64,000 nucleotides of DNA from Hydractinia symbiolongicarpus (taxonomy: Eukaryota; Cnidaria; Hydrozoa; Anthoathecata; Hydractiniidae): assembly GCF_029227915.1 (NCBI RefSeq), contig NC_079884.1, positions 20,026,001-20,090,000 on the forward strand, read 5' to 3'. Both the position numbers and the translations under genes were made by a program. Under the pieces are notes generated by a model. The model was given only the letters and a program-made list of their open reading frames with translations. It did no database searches and was not told where the DNA came from. Each line of letters opens with the position of its first letter. The first letter of the stretch is position 1. Positions 47,701 to 61,708 of this stretch are shown here, one piece after another.

Positions 47701-50376
47701 ATTTCTGGATTCAGTCCTTGCACATCGACAATAGAAAGGTCAACAGGCGCTAATCTGTGTTTTTTGTTAATTATAATGTTTTCAAAAGAGTTGCTATTGG
47801 CAACATTTGCGAGAGAATTTCTATTTGTAGACGCAACACTTGTCTCAGGTTGGGATATCGAGAAGATATTTTCTTTATCTTTCTCAAAGCTTGCAGTGGA
47901 AAGCATTTCCACTTTGGTCGCAGCTTCATCTCCCGCCATCTCATTGATCGTTCCTTCGTGTCCTTTTACTCCATTGTTCCCTCCTTCATCGCCTTCCATG
48001 CCAACGCTATATTGCATGTGCACATCTGCTACGACTTGAATAGTGGCCTCCTCAGTCTCAGTTATTTTCGCTGCTTCGTCGTGGTTGCACGAGTCTTGGT
48101 TCAAAGATTCATTCTGTACAGCTTCTAACTTTTTGAATAACTCTTTATCCGAGATTCCACTTTTTCTGTTTCCACCATTTATAACCACGTTCAGGCGGAC
48201 ATCGGATGCGACATTTTGCCCCATGGCGTCTTGTTGCCATTGTGGGATTTCATTGGGAGTTTGTATTCCCTGTGGTGTTGTTGTGGGCGTTTTTATTTTA
48301 GGTGATGAATTAGATGAGGGGGGTGATGGGAATTTCAATGTTATTGTGTTTTCCCTCGCGAGGTTGTTTCCATCTAATAAGAGAAAGAATTTCTGACACA
48401 ATTCTTTAATTAGTAATGTGCTGTAATTTAAGATGACATTTAATTTCCTACATATTCCAGCCTGACTGAATTGGCATAAAAATGAACCTAATTAACATGG
48501 CTACAAACTCAGCAACATCAACCTCTTTGACTAAACACATAATAATTGTCTTTCAAGACAAAGCTTTTACTAGATATTTCTTGGGTAATTTGCAGAAATC
48601 GAATAAAATTTTCACTTATTAATGTTTTTTTAATTGTACTGTACAAGACATCTGCCAAGTCATGACAGAGACCAAACATTAAGAAGGCCACCAAGCAAAA
48701 TTGAGATTTAGGTGGCAGTAAGCTTTTTAATATTCACAAAACGTTTTTTTTTAAACAATTAGTTACAGAGACATTTTCAGACAATAATCCATATTTTTTT
48801 CTGTTATACCACTCTTATTACAATTTTTTATAACAGATAAAAAAGGTACGGATAAATTGAATTCTAGTTGTAAAATTTGTTAAACTCGACAATTTTGTGT
48901 CAAACGAAAAATTTTAAGTCCTTTTTTTAATAAAATTTAGATGGCTACAACAAAAGTACGAGAAATATTATTTTTTACTTTCAGACTGGTATGAGCTATA
49001 GAAAAGACTAGTTTTGAAAGGCCTTCTCGTTTTACTCCATAGAAATGTTTCGCCCTATATAAGGTTTTCAATAAAGTGGTAAACATGACATAAAATTAAA
49101 AATAGAAAAAATTGACAAATACGCTTTGCATAAACCTAAAAGTATATTAATCAAAGATTATCATAAGTGGATAAGCGGGTTCTTGTTGATCGGTTGCTGT
49201 ACTTGTACGGCTCCCGTGGCTTAAACTTATATACTAGGACTCCCTTCAGAAGACCCACCCTGTACCAATAGAAACCTAATAGGATATCCTGGATAAACAA
49301 CAGTAACGAATAAATGAATAAAGAAATTCACAAAACAAAGAAAAGTCAAATCTAAAGTCAATTGAAGATAAATTTAAAATTGAATTGAAAATGAATATAA
49401 AAGTCAAGCCAGCAATTAATTGAAATTGACTTATTGTGTTCACACTAGTTTTTGAATAAGCGAGTTATATAAACACCTTTACACTGACTGTGCGAGTTCG
49501 TGATGCACAATAGTTTTGTCGTCTATTATGCGAGGTAATCCCGTTGAAAATAAAAGTTAAAGAGAACTGATTGATATAAACTGATATTGATTTCCATATT
49601 CAAGATAATGGATTCCTAACATACCTACAAACAATCCCCTCTATTACTGCATAACATTTAGGCCGTTGCTATGAAAACTAATAAACTATACCAAACGCAA
49701 AATAAATCTCGCCGTTGGAGTTATAAAGCGTAATTAAATTAGTTTTCTTACATCAAAGAACAGCTTTGAAAGACTTTTGACAACAGTGTAAATATGAGTT
49801 CCATGTTAAAAAAACTTACTTGAAGTAACTGAACTTATTCATTTATCTGTTGTGTGGGCAATGTATCCACCTTACAAGCATTCAAAAATTCTAATTATTA
49901 CCTTCAATGTTGAGCAATAACTCTGCCAGTGCGCTCATATCCTCTGTATTAACATTATGCTGCTGAATAGGTTTGGACATATTGTCTTCAATAACCTCTT
50001 GGTTCCTTGTGTTTTTCATGTTTGGTAAAGTATTTTCTTTGTCGTCCCATTCACAGTTCTGTAAATCACTTTCGTCGTCTCGTTTTTCGAGTATATCTTT
50101 TAGTTGATCCTTTTGTTTACGCTGCAACGTATTTAAACTTTCTTGCGTTCCAACATAAGTTGAGAAAACAAGCTCAGCGTCGGAGATTTCAAATATACCT
50201 TTTTTCTTCTTTCGCAGTTTTGGACTCTTTATAGACCAGCGATGCTTTCCTACGCTATCCATCGACTTTGCTCTAGATCTCATCCCGTCAAATTCTTGTT
50301 TCTTCTCCGCAGGCGTTTTCTTTTCATCTTCTTTTCGAACGTCTCCTGTGGATAGCCTTCTTTTTAATGTTTTCAT
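41721..50376 (-). CDS. Two-exon gene for a 2375-residue acidic protein of unknown function
   Basis: Exon 1 is 50376-49902 from ATG 50376 and ends GAAG|GTAATA. Exon 2 is 48373-41721 after TTATTAG, ending TAA. Splicing joins phase 1 to phase 1 and totals 7128 bases, 2376 codons with stop. The N-terminus is basic (RRLSTGDVRK, KSPKLRKKKKGIFEIS). The bulk is Glu/Asp/Lys/Ser/Asn-rich and probably disordered. A Glu run lies near residues 1370-1400 and a Pro-rich basic patch near 1510-1560 (RPIPAPR, KPVPKPRRS) resembles SH3-binding motifs. No signal peptide, membrane segment or known domain is recognised. A scaffold or cytoskeletal role is possible but unsupported. A downstream exon cannot be excluded. 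Confidence 0.8.
48374..49901 (-). other. Intron of the large minus-strand gene
   Basis: A 1528-base GT-AG intron, AT-rich, without recognised repeats. Its boundaries are supported by frame continuity on both sides. Confidence 0.75.
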
Positions 50377-53300
50377 CTTACTGGATCCACAATTCCTTAA
50401 AATATCCTGGCTGTACCTTGTGCTAACAATTTTCTGTCATATTTATATTCAATTGATCACACAGTCAAAGTAAATGCGCCTATTTTAAGCTTTTAACCAT
50501 TAAACAGATTGTAAACAAATCTGTTACATCAACTTCAATTTATGTAATTTAGTTAAACGGCTAATTTATGTGTTTTATATCTCTTCACCTTATAATGTTG
50601 TGTTAATGATGTCCCATGTTTGTTAAACTTTATAGATTCAAACACAATAGCTTGCTTAGAAGGTAATTACTAACAGAAATCACAGTAAAGAAATACTCGT
50701 TGTATTTTTTTTAATCTCATTTAAATATGTTTTATACTCTCGAAAAACTCATTAACAGATAAATTTCCTAATTCTCTCTATCTAGATTTCTTGCCACTTC
50801 TTTATCCTTTTTGAAAGCTTTTTACAAAAATGTAAAGTCTGGTTTACATTATTCTTTTTTTTTTAAATTAACACAAGAAAACTGTTGCAAAGCCTTAAAT
50901 ATTTCCTGATGACAAAACAGCTGCTGTTACTTACAAGCAGACATTCGGATAGTCTTTTAACCATGTAAAAATGTTTGCTATAGGTACATCAATACTTTTA
51001 CCTAAACACCTAGAACCATTTGTCCTTTATGTATATCGGCCACCAACTTCCTATCCATAATATTTTTTACAAACGAGGTTGCCTTTGCCACTATACCATA
51101 TATATAACCTCATCTCCAGGATTCTTCTTTGGAACGGAATAGGTGCTGCCATTAATTGTCAACTGTAATTGGCTGCCAACAACCTTGTCTTTAAAGATTT
51201 GTAGTAAACAAAGTTGTTGCTGGAACTTTATCATGTCGGCTGTATATCACTGCACATAACCTCATGTCGGCTGTATATCACTGTACATAACTTCACGTCG
51301 GCTGTATATCACTGCACATAACCTCATGTCGGCTGTGTATCACTGCACATAACCTCATGTCGGCTGCACATCACTGCACATAACCTCGTCCAAGGTATCC
51401 CTTTAAATTGCTACTGGTACTATACCGCCGTGTACCAGGCTGTATAATTTTTCAGTTTTTTGTGTACAAGTATTAAAGACATCTTCAATCTCTTCTCAGG
51501 ATAGAAAATTGTAACCCTGATAATTTTCCTTATATTTAAGTCAAAAGCAACAATGCTTTACCCATTCTTCACTGAGTTACGAGCAAAGAACGTCGCAAAA
51601 AGAACGGAAAGTCTAACTTGCCGCTTGTAACACACAGGGGTAAAAAAAAATCAAATCAGAGAATTCAGTCTTATTTCTTGAATTAATATCTGCCTTGAGT
51701 TAGTAGGCCATGTTACTATACATTCACGATGTATAGTTTATATTATGTCGCGATTATCCCTAGCCACTATTACATTCCGATTCGTTTTCAGAGCGAAAAA
51801 ACAGTAAACCCCTTGCAGCATAGGTTAGATCTTACGTCTTACGTAGAAATTATTAGCCAACAATGCCTTCGTACAAAAACTAATCAAACTTTAGGCGAAC
51901 TACTAACCTTATTTGACATTCATTTTGAGATGATGCTATATAATTCCAATCATTTGATGTTCTTTGTCATGTATTGCATTAGCCGTTGTTATTACCTAAC
52001 CTAATACCAACTTAACTAACGCAACTCATATGAACAACGCAAAAACCTTTTCAGTTTGTTTTTCACAGTTTTATTTTTTGTTGGTACCCTCATTAAGGTT
52101 AAAAAAGAAGCTTAATCATATAATGGACGTGACACGTACGGCATAGCCATCTATCAAAATACATTTGTGGATAAATCTTCAAATTCGTCGATAAGTAGTG
52201 GCGCATTAGGGTGTGTCAAGCTAGTCGGGTGGACGTACTTATTTTTCGTCAAAAGCCTTGTTGTTGCAATTTTAAAAAAGGTATTTCGCTTAAGCACAAA
52301 AATCTTTCAAGGTGGCTTTCGTAATATGCTCTGGGTTGAATTTCTATAGAATTTCTACACATAATACACACAAGTATATATTATATAGTTGAGCGCATAT
52401 TCATCAACGATATGGCGTAATACGTAATAAGCTGCTTAATTATCTTGCAAGTACCTTCGCATGTCGTTTTATTAGGGGGCACAAAATTCAGTTATTTGCT
52501 TTAATTCACTGTAAACACTGTAGCGTATAGTCCCTAATTTAATCTCGCTGTACTTCGACTTACTTATTGTATTAGGGGGTGAAAAATATAAATAATGGTA
52601 ACATGTGACCGTAAAAAGCATAAGCCACCCCCGTAATTTTAACATAAATTATTCGAATAAGGCGAGATTATTCATTAAGGGATAGTGCCTTGAAATACCG
52701 TTGAAATACCGTTACAAAACCGGTAAAAACAAAAACAAATGATGCTTTACTTCGTCGCACAATAGTTTTTCGCAACAAAAATAAAATAATAAACAACATA
52801 TTTACTTTTGAAGATTTGTTATCAAGGTCATAAAACAGCAAAGAAAGAAGAATTTGACAATAAATTATACAACTACCCCCTGCTAAATTTATTGCGACCG
52901 ACTTGTGAAGAGATTTCAATGCTGAACTGAATATGAAACTTTGAAGCCGTAGCATGTGTGGTGTTCGTCAAAGTTTTTTTGTCAGCTCGAGAAAGAAAAA
53001 CGTCAAGTTGTATGAAAAAAAGTTGTTGTGCCTGGCACTACGAATTTTCGAATTAAAAGCAGATGTGAAGTGGAATAAGCTGCTCCTTTTAAATCAACCA
53101 TTTTAGCTTTAAAAGAATGGTTTACTTTACCAGACCTCGAAAAATACTATTTTCTGGTGAACTTTGTTTATAGATGGGTGGAGTTTAGGTAGAAGTAGAT
53201 TTTGTAATGTTTCTAATGTGTTTTTAGCTAGTTAGAATGCAGATAAATTGTGTAGAAAAACTTTCGTAAGATAAAAAGTCACTAAGCTATAAAATTTTTG

Positions 53301-53426
53301 TTAGTTATATAAAAACGGAAAATGGCTTATTCACATAAAAAATGTAAGTTATATTTTATAAAATACAAAACTGTCGTGCAGTTAGCCAATAACAGTGCTC
53401 AATAAACATACAAGTTTAGAGCTTAT
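50377..53426. other. Intergenic stretch with minisatellite
   Basis: The 5' flank of the large minus gene. A plus-strand open stretch at 51784-52002 follows a possible acceptor (TTTTCAG) and reads SEKTVNPLQHRLDLTSYVEI and onward. It is protein-like but unassigned. Otherwise only the 31-bp repeat at 51231-51388 is notable. Confidence 0.35.
51231..51388. repeat. 31-bp tandem repeat, five units
   Basis: TCATGTCGGCTGTATATCAC followed by TGCACATAACC is repeated five times at 31-base spacing with a few substitutions. Confidence 0.93.
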
Positions 53427-53447
53427 TAGTAAAGGAAGTAAAAATTA

Positions 53448-53510
53448 ACTTGACATTGGTTCGGTACTCCGAGTTTCGTGTTATACACTCATCAGCCAAA
53501 TTATACAAGT
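53448..53510 (-). ncRNA. Hammerhead ribozyme, left unit
   Basis: Exact mirror of the ribozyme at 55700-55762. The core CTGATGA, stem II GTGT/ACAC and GAAA are all present, with the predicted cleavage after position 53465 on the minus strand. Confidence 0.8.
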
Positions 53511-53625
53511 GAAAAAAGTAAACAAGAAAATTCGTATCAATTTATTTGACAAGATAAATTCCTAAGAGACATCATTAAATGCGTGGTGTTATAAACATGT
53601 GAATAGATAATTGGCTAAGTAATTA

Positions 53626-54843
53626 TCAGTCCTTAGATTTATAATTAGCCAAAAGAAACTTATTTGTGTGACGACATTTAGCAATGAGTTCACTGCGTTT
53701 GTTTAAAAGCTCACTTTTGTCTTTGTAAAAGAGGATTTCAAATTTTTCTTGAAGACAAAGAGGACAATTTCGTGAATTGTTAGTGTAGCTTTGTACTTGC
53801 TTGATGGTCGACCATTTGAGCGTCGGGGTGACATTGCTTTTCTCTTTCAAGTCCCAAACGTATGATGAAAGTGACGTGCTGTTCTTGTACTTTTTGTTGC
53901 TAAAAGACTGTTTGTGGCCATTGAATCTTGTCTTAAACGATTTCTCAGTCAGACCAATGTAGACTTTCTTTTGGTGAGCGGGTGCTGTAACTTCGCATTT
54001 GTATATGACAGACGTCACTTGGCAGTTTCCTTCCAATGGACATTCGCGTTTTCTTCTGCAATTGCAGCTTGCTGTAACTGGTGTGACGGATTTCGAGACT
54101 TTCGAATTATGCGATTTGATGATGGTGGCCATGTTTTCCATGCAGCTGTAGCTGACCTTTACGTTGTTTTTGTTGAACAGCTTCTTCAGGTGTCCGGAAT
54201 GGAAGTGTTTGTTGATAAGAGATAAGAACTTCCTCGCTACGTTTGTTGATACATTTTTATTGTACGGGGGGTTAAACCATATTACATTTCTCGTACGTTT
54301 CATCTTCCTTCTTCGGGTTTTCTTTTTTATAAACGTCAGATTGATGTTCTTATATCCGCTTTTTTTCAATGAATCTTCGTAGTCGACTTTCGCTTTCTCG
54401 AAAATTGCTTCATTTGAAGAGTTTTTAGATAAACGATCAGCTATTGCAATTGGCAACTGCTTTAGTATCTGTTGTGGATGATTTGAAGAAGTGTGTATGT
54501 ACTGCATGGTGTCGTTTGGTTTTTTGTAAGGTTGGTATGTGCCGTGTTTCAAGTTGAAGGTTACGTCAAGAAAGTCTACAGAATAGAGCCCTGTGACTAT
54601 ATCTATCTGGAATCCTATCGATTTGAACAGTTTTATGATGTCTTTTCTCATCTTATCAACACTGCGCCCTTTCATATTGCGTAGAACCATTAAACCATCA
54701 TCCCTATACAAGCCTGCGTCTGATTTGTTAATTAGAGATGAAAGCTTATTCAATATAAAGAGTCCCACAAGTTCACATATTTCTGCGCCATCATAACTAC
54801 CCATAGTCACGTCAAAACAGTCACTGGTCAATTTCTTGGTCCA
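53626..54843 (-). CDS. Penelope-like RT (C-terminal part) and GIY-YIG endonuclease
   Basis: Open from the truncation point to TAG at 53626, about 405 codons, without a true start. The RT part shows DVTMGSYDGAEICELVG and the catalytic box GLYRDDGL, followed by thumb sequence (FLDVTFNLKHGTYQPYKKPN). A basic linker with CNCRRKRECPLEGNC precedes a GIY-YIG endonuclease signature (KVYIGLTEKSFKTRFNGHK). That RT plus GIY-YIG order is the hallmark of endonuclease-bearing Penelope-like elements. The N-terminal half of the RT is missing, so the copy cannot move by itself. Confidence 0.82.
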   Translation of the reverse strand, partial: WTKKLTSDCFDVTMGSYDGAEICELVGLFILNKLSSLINKSDAGLYRDDGLMVLRNMKGRSVDKMRKDIIKLFKSIGFQIDIVTGLYSVDFLDVTFNLKHGTYQPYKKPNDTMQYIHTSSNHPQQILKQLPIAIADRLSKNSSNEAIFEKAKVDYEDSLKKSGYKNINLTFIKKKTRRRKMKRTRNVIWFNPPYNKNVSTNVARKFLSLINKHFHSGHLKKLFNKNNVKVSYSCMENMATIIKSHNSKVSKSVTPVTASCNCRRKRECPLEGNCQVTSVIYKCEVTAPAHQKKVYIGLTEKSFKTRFNGHKQSFSNKKYKNSTSLSSYVWDLKEKSNVTPTLKWSTIKQVQSYTNNSRNCPLCLQEKFEILFYKDKSELLNKRSELIAKCRHTNKFLLANYKSKD

Positions 54844-55584
54844 AAAAAAAGCGGATATAAGAACATCAATCTGACGTTTATAAAAAAGAAAACCCGAAGA
54901 AGGAAGATGAAACGTACGAGAAATGTAATATGGTTTAACCCCCCGTACAATAAAAATGTATCAACAAACGTAGCGAGGAAGTTCTTATCTCTTATCAACA
55001 AACACTTCCATTCCGGACACCTGAAGAAGCTGTTCAACAAAAACAACGTAGAGGTCAGCTACAGCTGCATGGAAAACATGGCCACCATCATCAAATCGCA
55101 TAATTCGAAAGTCTCGAAATCCGTCACACCAGTTACAGCAAGCTGCAATTGCAGAAGAAAACGCGAATGTCCATTGGAAGGAAACTGCCAAGTGACGTCT
55201 GTCATATACAAATGCGAAGTTACAGCACCCGCTCACCAAAAGAAAGTCTACATTGGTCTGACTGAGAAATCGTTTAAGACAAGATTCAATGGCCACAAAC
55301 AGTCTTTTAGCAACAAAAAGTACAAGAACAGCACGTCACTCTCATCATACGTTTGGGACTTGAAAGAGAAAAGCAATGTCACCCCGACGCTCAAATGGTC
55401 GACCATCAAGCAAGTACAAAGCTACACTAACAATTCACGAAATTGTCCTCTTTGTCTTCAAGAAAAATTTGAAATCCTCTTTTACAAAGACAAAAGTGAG
55501 CTTTTAAACAAACGCAGTGAACTCATTGCTAAATGTCGTCACACAAATAAGTTTCTTTTGGCTAATTATAAATCTAAGGACTGA
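54844..55584 (+). CDS. GIY-YIG endonuclease part of the right Penelope-like unit
   Basis: The frame is open from the junction (KSGYKNINLTF) to TGA at 55582-55584. The first methionine, 54907, gives 225 residues. It carries the same C-rich linker and GIY-YIG motif as the left unit. Intact as a domain, but detached from any RT. Confidence 0.75.
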   Translation, partial: KKSGYKNINLTFIKKKTRRRKMKRTRNVIWFNPPYNKNVSTNVARKFLSLINKHFHSGHLKKLFNKNNVEVSYSCMENMATIIKSHNSKVSKSVTPVTASCNCRRKRECPLEGNCQVTSVIYKCEVTAPAHQKKVYIGLTEKSFKTRFNGHKQSFSNKKYKNSTSLSSYVWDLKEKSNVTPTLKWSTIKQVQSYTNNSRNCPLCLQEKFEILFYKDKSELLNKRSELIAKCRHTNKFLLANYKSKD

Positions 55585-55699
55585 TAATTACTTAGCCAAT
55601 TATCTATTCACATGTTTATAACACCACGCATTTAATGATGTCTCTTAGGAATTTATCTTGTCAAATAAATTGATACGAATTTTCTTGTTTACTTTTTTC

Positions 55700-55762
55700 A
55701 CTTGTATAATTTGGCTGATGAGTGTATAACACGAAACTCGGAGTACCGAACCAATGTCAAGT
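55700..55762 (+). ncRNA. Hammerhead ribozyme, right unit
   Basis: Core CTGATGA is at 55715-55721. Stem II GTGT/ACAC (55722-55725 and 55729-55732) has a 3-base loop, and GAA is at 55733-55735. Stem III is short, ACT/AGT (55736-55738 and 55742-55744) with loop CGG, and the cleavage residue is A55745 in GTA. Stem I has an inner helix (TTTGG 55710-55714 with CCGAA 55746-55750, one G-U pair). An internal loop and an outer helix follow (ACTTG 55700-55704 with CAAGT 55758-55762). This type I fold with tiny stem III is what is known for ribozymes in Penelope-like elements. Confidence 0.83.
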
Positions 55763-55943
55763 TAATTTTTACTTCCTTTACTATTTTATAAAATATAATT
55801 TTATGTTGTCTTGTATAAATTTTATTCTGCTTTTTTGACACACACACGCTTTCATAAAACGGTACTCTTATTCGGCTGGTCACTAAAAATCTATTGAAAT
55901 ATGCTCTCCAGCGTAAAGTAAGCCATGCAGTATACAAAAATTT

Positions 55944-57199
55944 GGCATATGAGAAAGGTGAGACCCCATACTCTATGTGATATCCGATACCCGAGACCTA
56001 ATGCCCTGATACCGAGACCCGAGACCCGAGACCCTGATTTTTTTATTATAATTATTATTATTATTATTTTTCATTTAATATGAACGATAACAAAGACACA
56101 TTTTGATATCTATATTTATTCGTTATACGGAAATATTTGTTGCAGCACGTAATATGCGAATATGCTGTTGGACTTAACAATGGTTTTATATCACCAGGAA
56201 CTACAATGAAACCTAGCATTAAAAAAATTATTTTGTCTGCTCAAACATGAATGATTGAAGTGATAGTAGACTTTTTTAAATTCATTACAGTATGTTTGTT
56301 TTTTCGTTGTGGGGTCAAAATAACTCCTTTAAATTTTGTATATTGTCCAAAATTTCCTCCACAACTATAGCAAGTTGATACATTCTTGTGCCGTTGAAGA
56401 ATTTACAGTTTTCCGTAAGAATAAAATACAAATCTTAAGCTATTATATCGTATAATCTAAAGATAGGATTGCATATGCTAAAAATATTAGCTAGAGAGGT
56501 AAAAAATGGCAAGAGCGAGAAGAAGGTTATAATAGCCTTATCACCAAGCCCCCAACCTATACAAAAGGTTAGCATTAAAGGTGATGAGGAGTTGTGTTAT
56601 ATGTGTCGTACGTTGTAACTGTCGTGTGTTCTAAAATAAATATAGATTGTCAGTAGTCAATAGTTTATGTGACAAAGACATAATCATTATCTGTTGGCAC
56701 AGGTGATGCTGCCCGCGTTTTTCTCTTTAGAAAAGTCTACTCAGTTTCTGATACTAGGTCTCTTTTTTTTCGCATTGCTTCAAAAAAGGTTGAGCACATT
56801 CAACTTGCATGCAATGCAGACAGTATGCACACATATTTCGAAACTTTTAAACTGAAAGCAAATTTCACAACAAGTTATAATGTTTTTTTTCTTGTTCATT
56901 CCAACTGTGAATGGTTGTTCTTCGTTTTTAGCGCATTTCTCACATATGTATCGCCAAATCCATTGATAAACGTACGCATTGCTTCGAATAAACCAACAAA
57001 TTATCTCTGATATGTTAAGTTGAAAAAACAAGAAAATAATGATAAAAAATCAGGATTTTCATTAAAATAAAACATCGCCAAAAAGAAATTAATAAATAAA
57101 AAAATCAGGGTATCGGGTCTCGGGTATCGGTATTAGGGTATTGGGTCGCAGGTATCGGGTATCACATAGGGTATCGAGTCCCACTTTTCTCATATGCCC
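55944..57199. mobile_element. 1.25-kb element with long terminal inverted repeats
   Basis: The left end GGCATATGAGAAAGGTGAGAC and following CTATGTGATATCCGATACC words recur as reverse complement at 57100-57199. The subterminal zones are built of repeated GAGACCCGAGACC-type units. The interior has only short minus-strand open stretches around 56780-57030, with a Cys-rich segment, not assignable. Probably a non-autonomous DNA transposon. Confidence 0.65.
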
Positions 57200-57928
57200 A
57201 AAAATTTGTAGTTCTTAAAAAAATGGCTTCTGTATAGAGGGTTAAAATATTCCAGATTTATTTCAAAGCGTGCAGAAATTTTGACCTCAATACGGTGTGC
57301 AAACCGGTCACTTTATAAAGCATGTCATTTTAAGTAAACCGGCTTAAATCTCAGTATAAAACTGGCTAATATACCTGTTCCTGCTTGGCTTTCCTCACAT
57401 TGGCGCTAAGTAAAAAATGCCCTTATACGTCTTGCGTTCTTTTACCGCCCTTTTCTTATTGACTTTGTAAAAAAATGGACTAACTTGTTTAAGTTCCTGT
57501 ATCCGCCCCTGAGTTGTAAGTTACGATTACAGCTGCAGGGTATGAAATGGATATACTCGTAAAATATATCACCACGGAGAATTAGGGTAGATAGCAAAAA
57601 AATTAAGGGCAAAGCTGATGAAAATATTTCAAGGAAAAATAAATGTTTAAAGAATACATATTAATTTTTTCGTCTGTCCATTATAAAAAATATAGCACAT
57701 TTTATTTGATGCAGTGCAAAAAAATTTCCCCTTAACTAGAAATTTCCTTAATTGCTGACGCTATTAAAGAGTTTTCGGGAGGGGTTTTTAAAAACGTCAA
57801 GAAAAGTTACTTGGTGGTTACTGAGATACTTTGGGATGCCTATATTTTGTGTTTAAAGATTAATGTTTCATAACGTTCTTTAGTCATGCAGAAATCTTAA
57901 AGGTGAGGCTAACAAGAAAATTATTTTG
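57200..57928. other. Non-coding stretch before the satellite
   Basis: AT-rich; no ORF, repeat or structure that I can support. Confidence 0.4.
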
Positions 57929-61275
<3,347 letters not shown>

Positions 61276-61563
61276 GAACGAACGAACGAACGAACGAACG
61301 AACGAACGAACGAACGAACGAACGAACGAACGAACGAACGAACGAACGAACGAACGAACGAACGAACGAACGAACGAACGAACGAACGAACGAACGAACG
61401 AACGAACGAACGAACGAACGAACGAACGAACGAACGAACGAACGAACGAACGAACGAACGAACGAACGAACGAACGAACGAACGAACGAACGAACGAACG
61501 AACGAACGAACGAACGAACGAACGAACGAACGAACGAACGAACGAACGAACGAACGAACGAAC
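61276..61563. repeat. (GAAC)72 microsatellite
   Basis: 72 perfect GAAC units, 145 bases before the channel exon. The NERT-repeat open frame across it is an artefact. Confidence 0.97.
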
Positions 61564-61571
61564 GACTCTAC

Positions 61572-61606
61572 TTACCTACCTATCACCGGTACTTCTAGGT
61601 AGGTAA
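61572..61606. repeat. 11-bp hairpin after the GAAC tract
   Basis: TTACCTACCTA and its reverse complement surround a 13-base loop, immediately after the microsatellite. Confidence 0.8.
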
Positions 61607-61708
61607 AAACTGCTCCATATGTGGAATTTTACAGTTGAATTGACCTTATAAGGTAACCGAGTGGCCTCGTTTTCAAAAAAGCTCTATTAACATATCTTTA
61701 ATTTGTAG

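Larger units (their letters stand above)
53427..54843 (-). mobile_element. 5'-truncated Penelope-like retroelement, left unit
   Basis: The minus-strand copy starts inside the reverse transcriptase region at 54843 and extends through the endonuclease to a 3' end with a hammerhead ribozyme. Its outer 940 bp (53427-54366) are the mirror of 54844-55783. It abuts the right unit directly, with a shared A-run at the junction. Confidence 0.8.
54844..55783 (+). mobile_element. 5'-truncated Penelope-like retroelement, right unit
   Basis: A plus-strand copy of 940 bp, the reverse complement of 53427-54366. I noticed one substitution, which changes Lys to Glu in NNVKVSYSC. It lacks all RT catalytic motifs and keeps the linker, endonuclease and 3' ribozyme region. 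Confidence 0.85.

Noticed and set aside
42151-48396. Many plus-strand frames of 60-145 codons opposite the large minus gene
   Set aside because: Antisense shadows of the 6.65-kb exon; composition mirrors its Asp/Glu/Ser codons.
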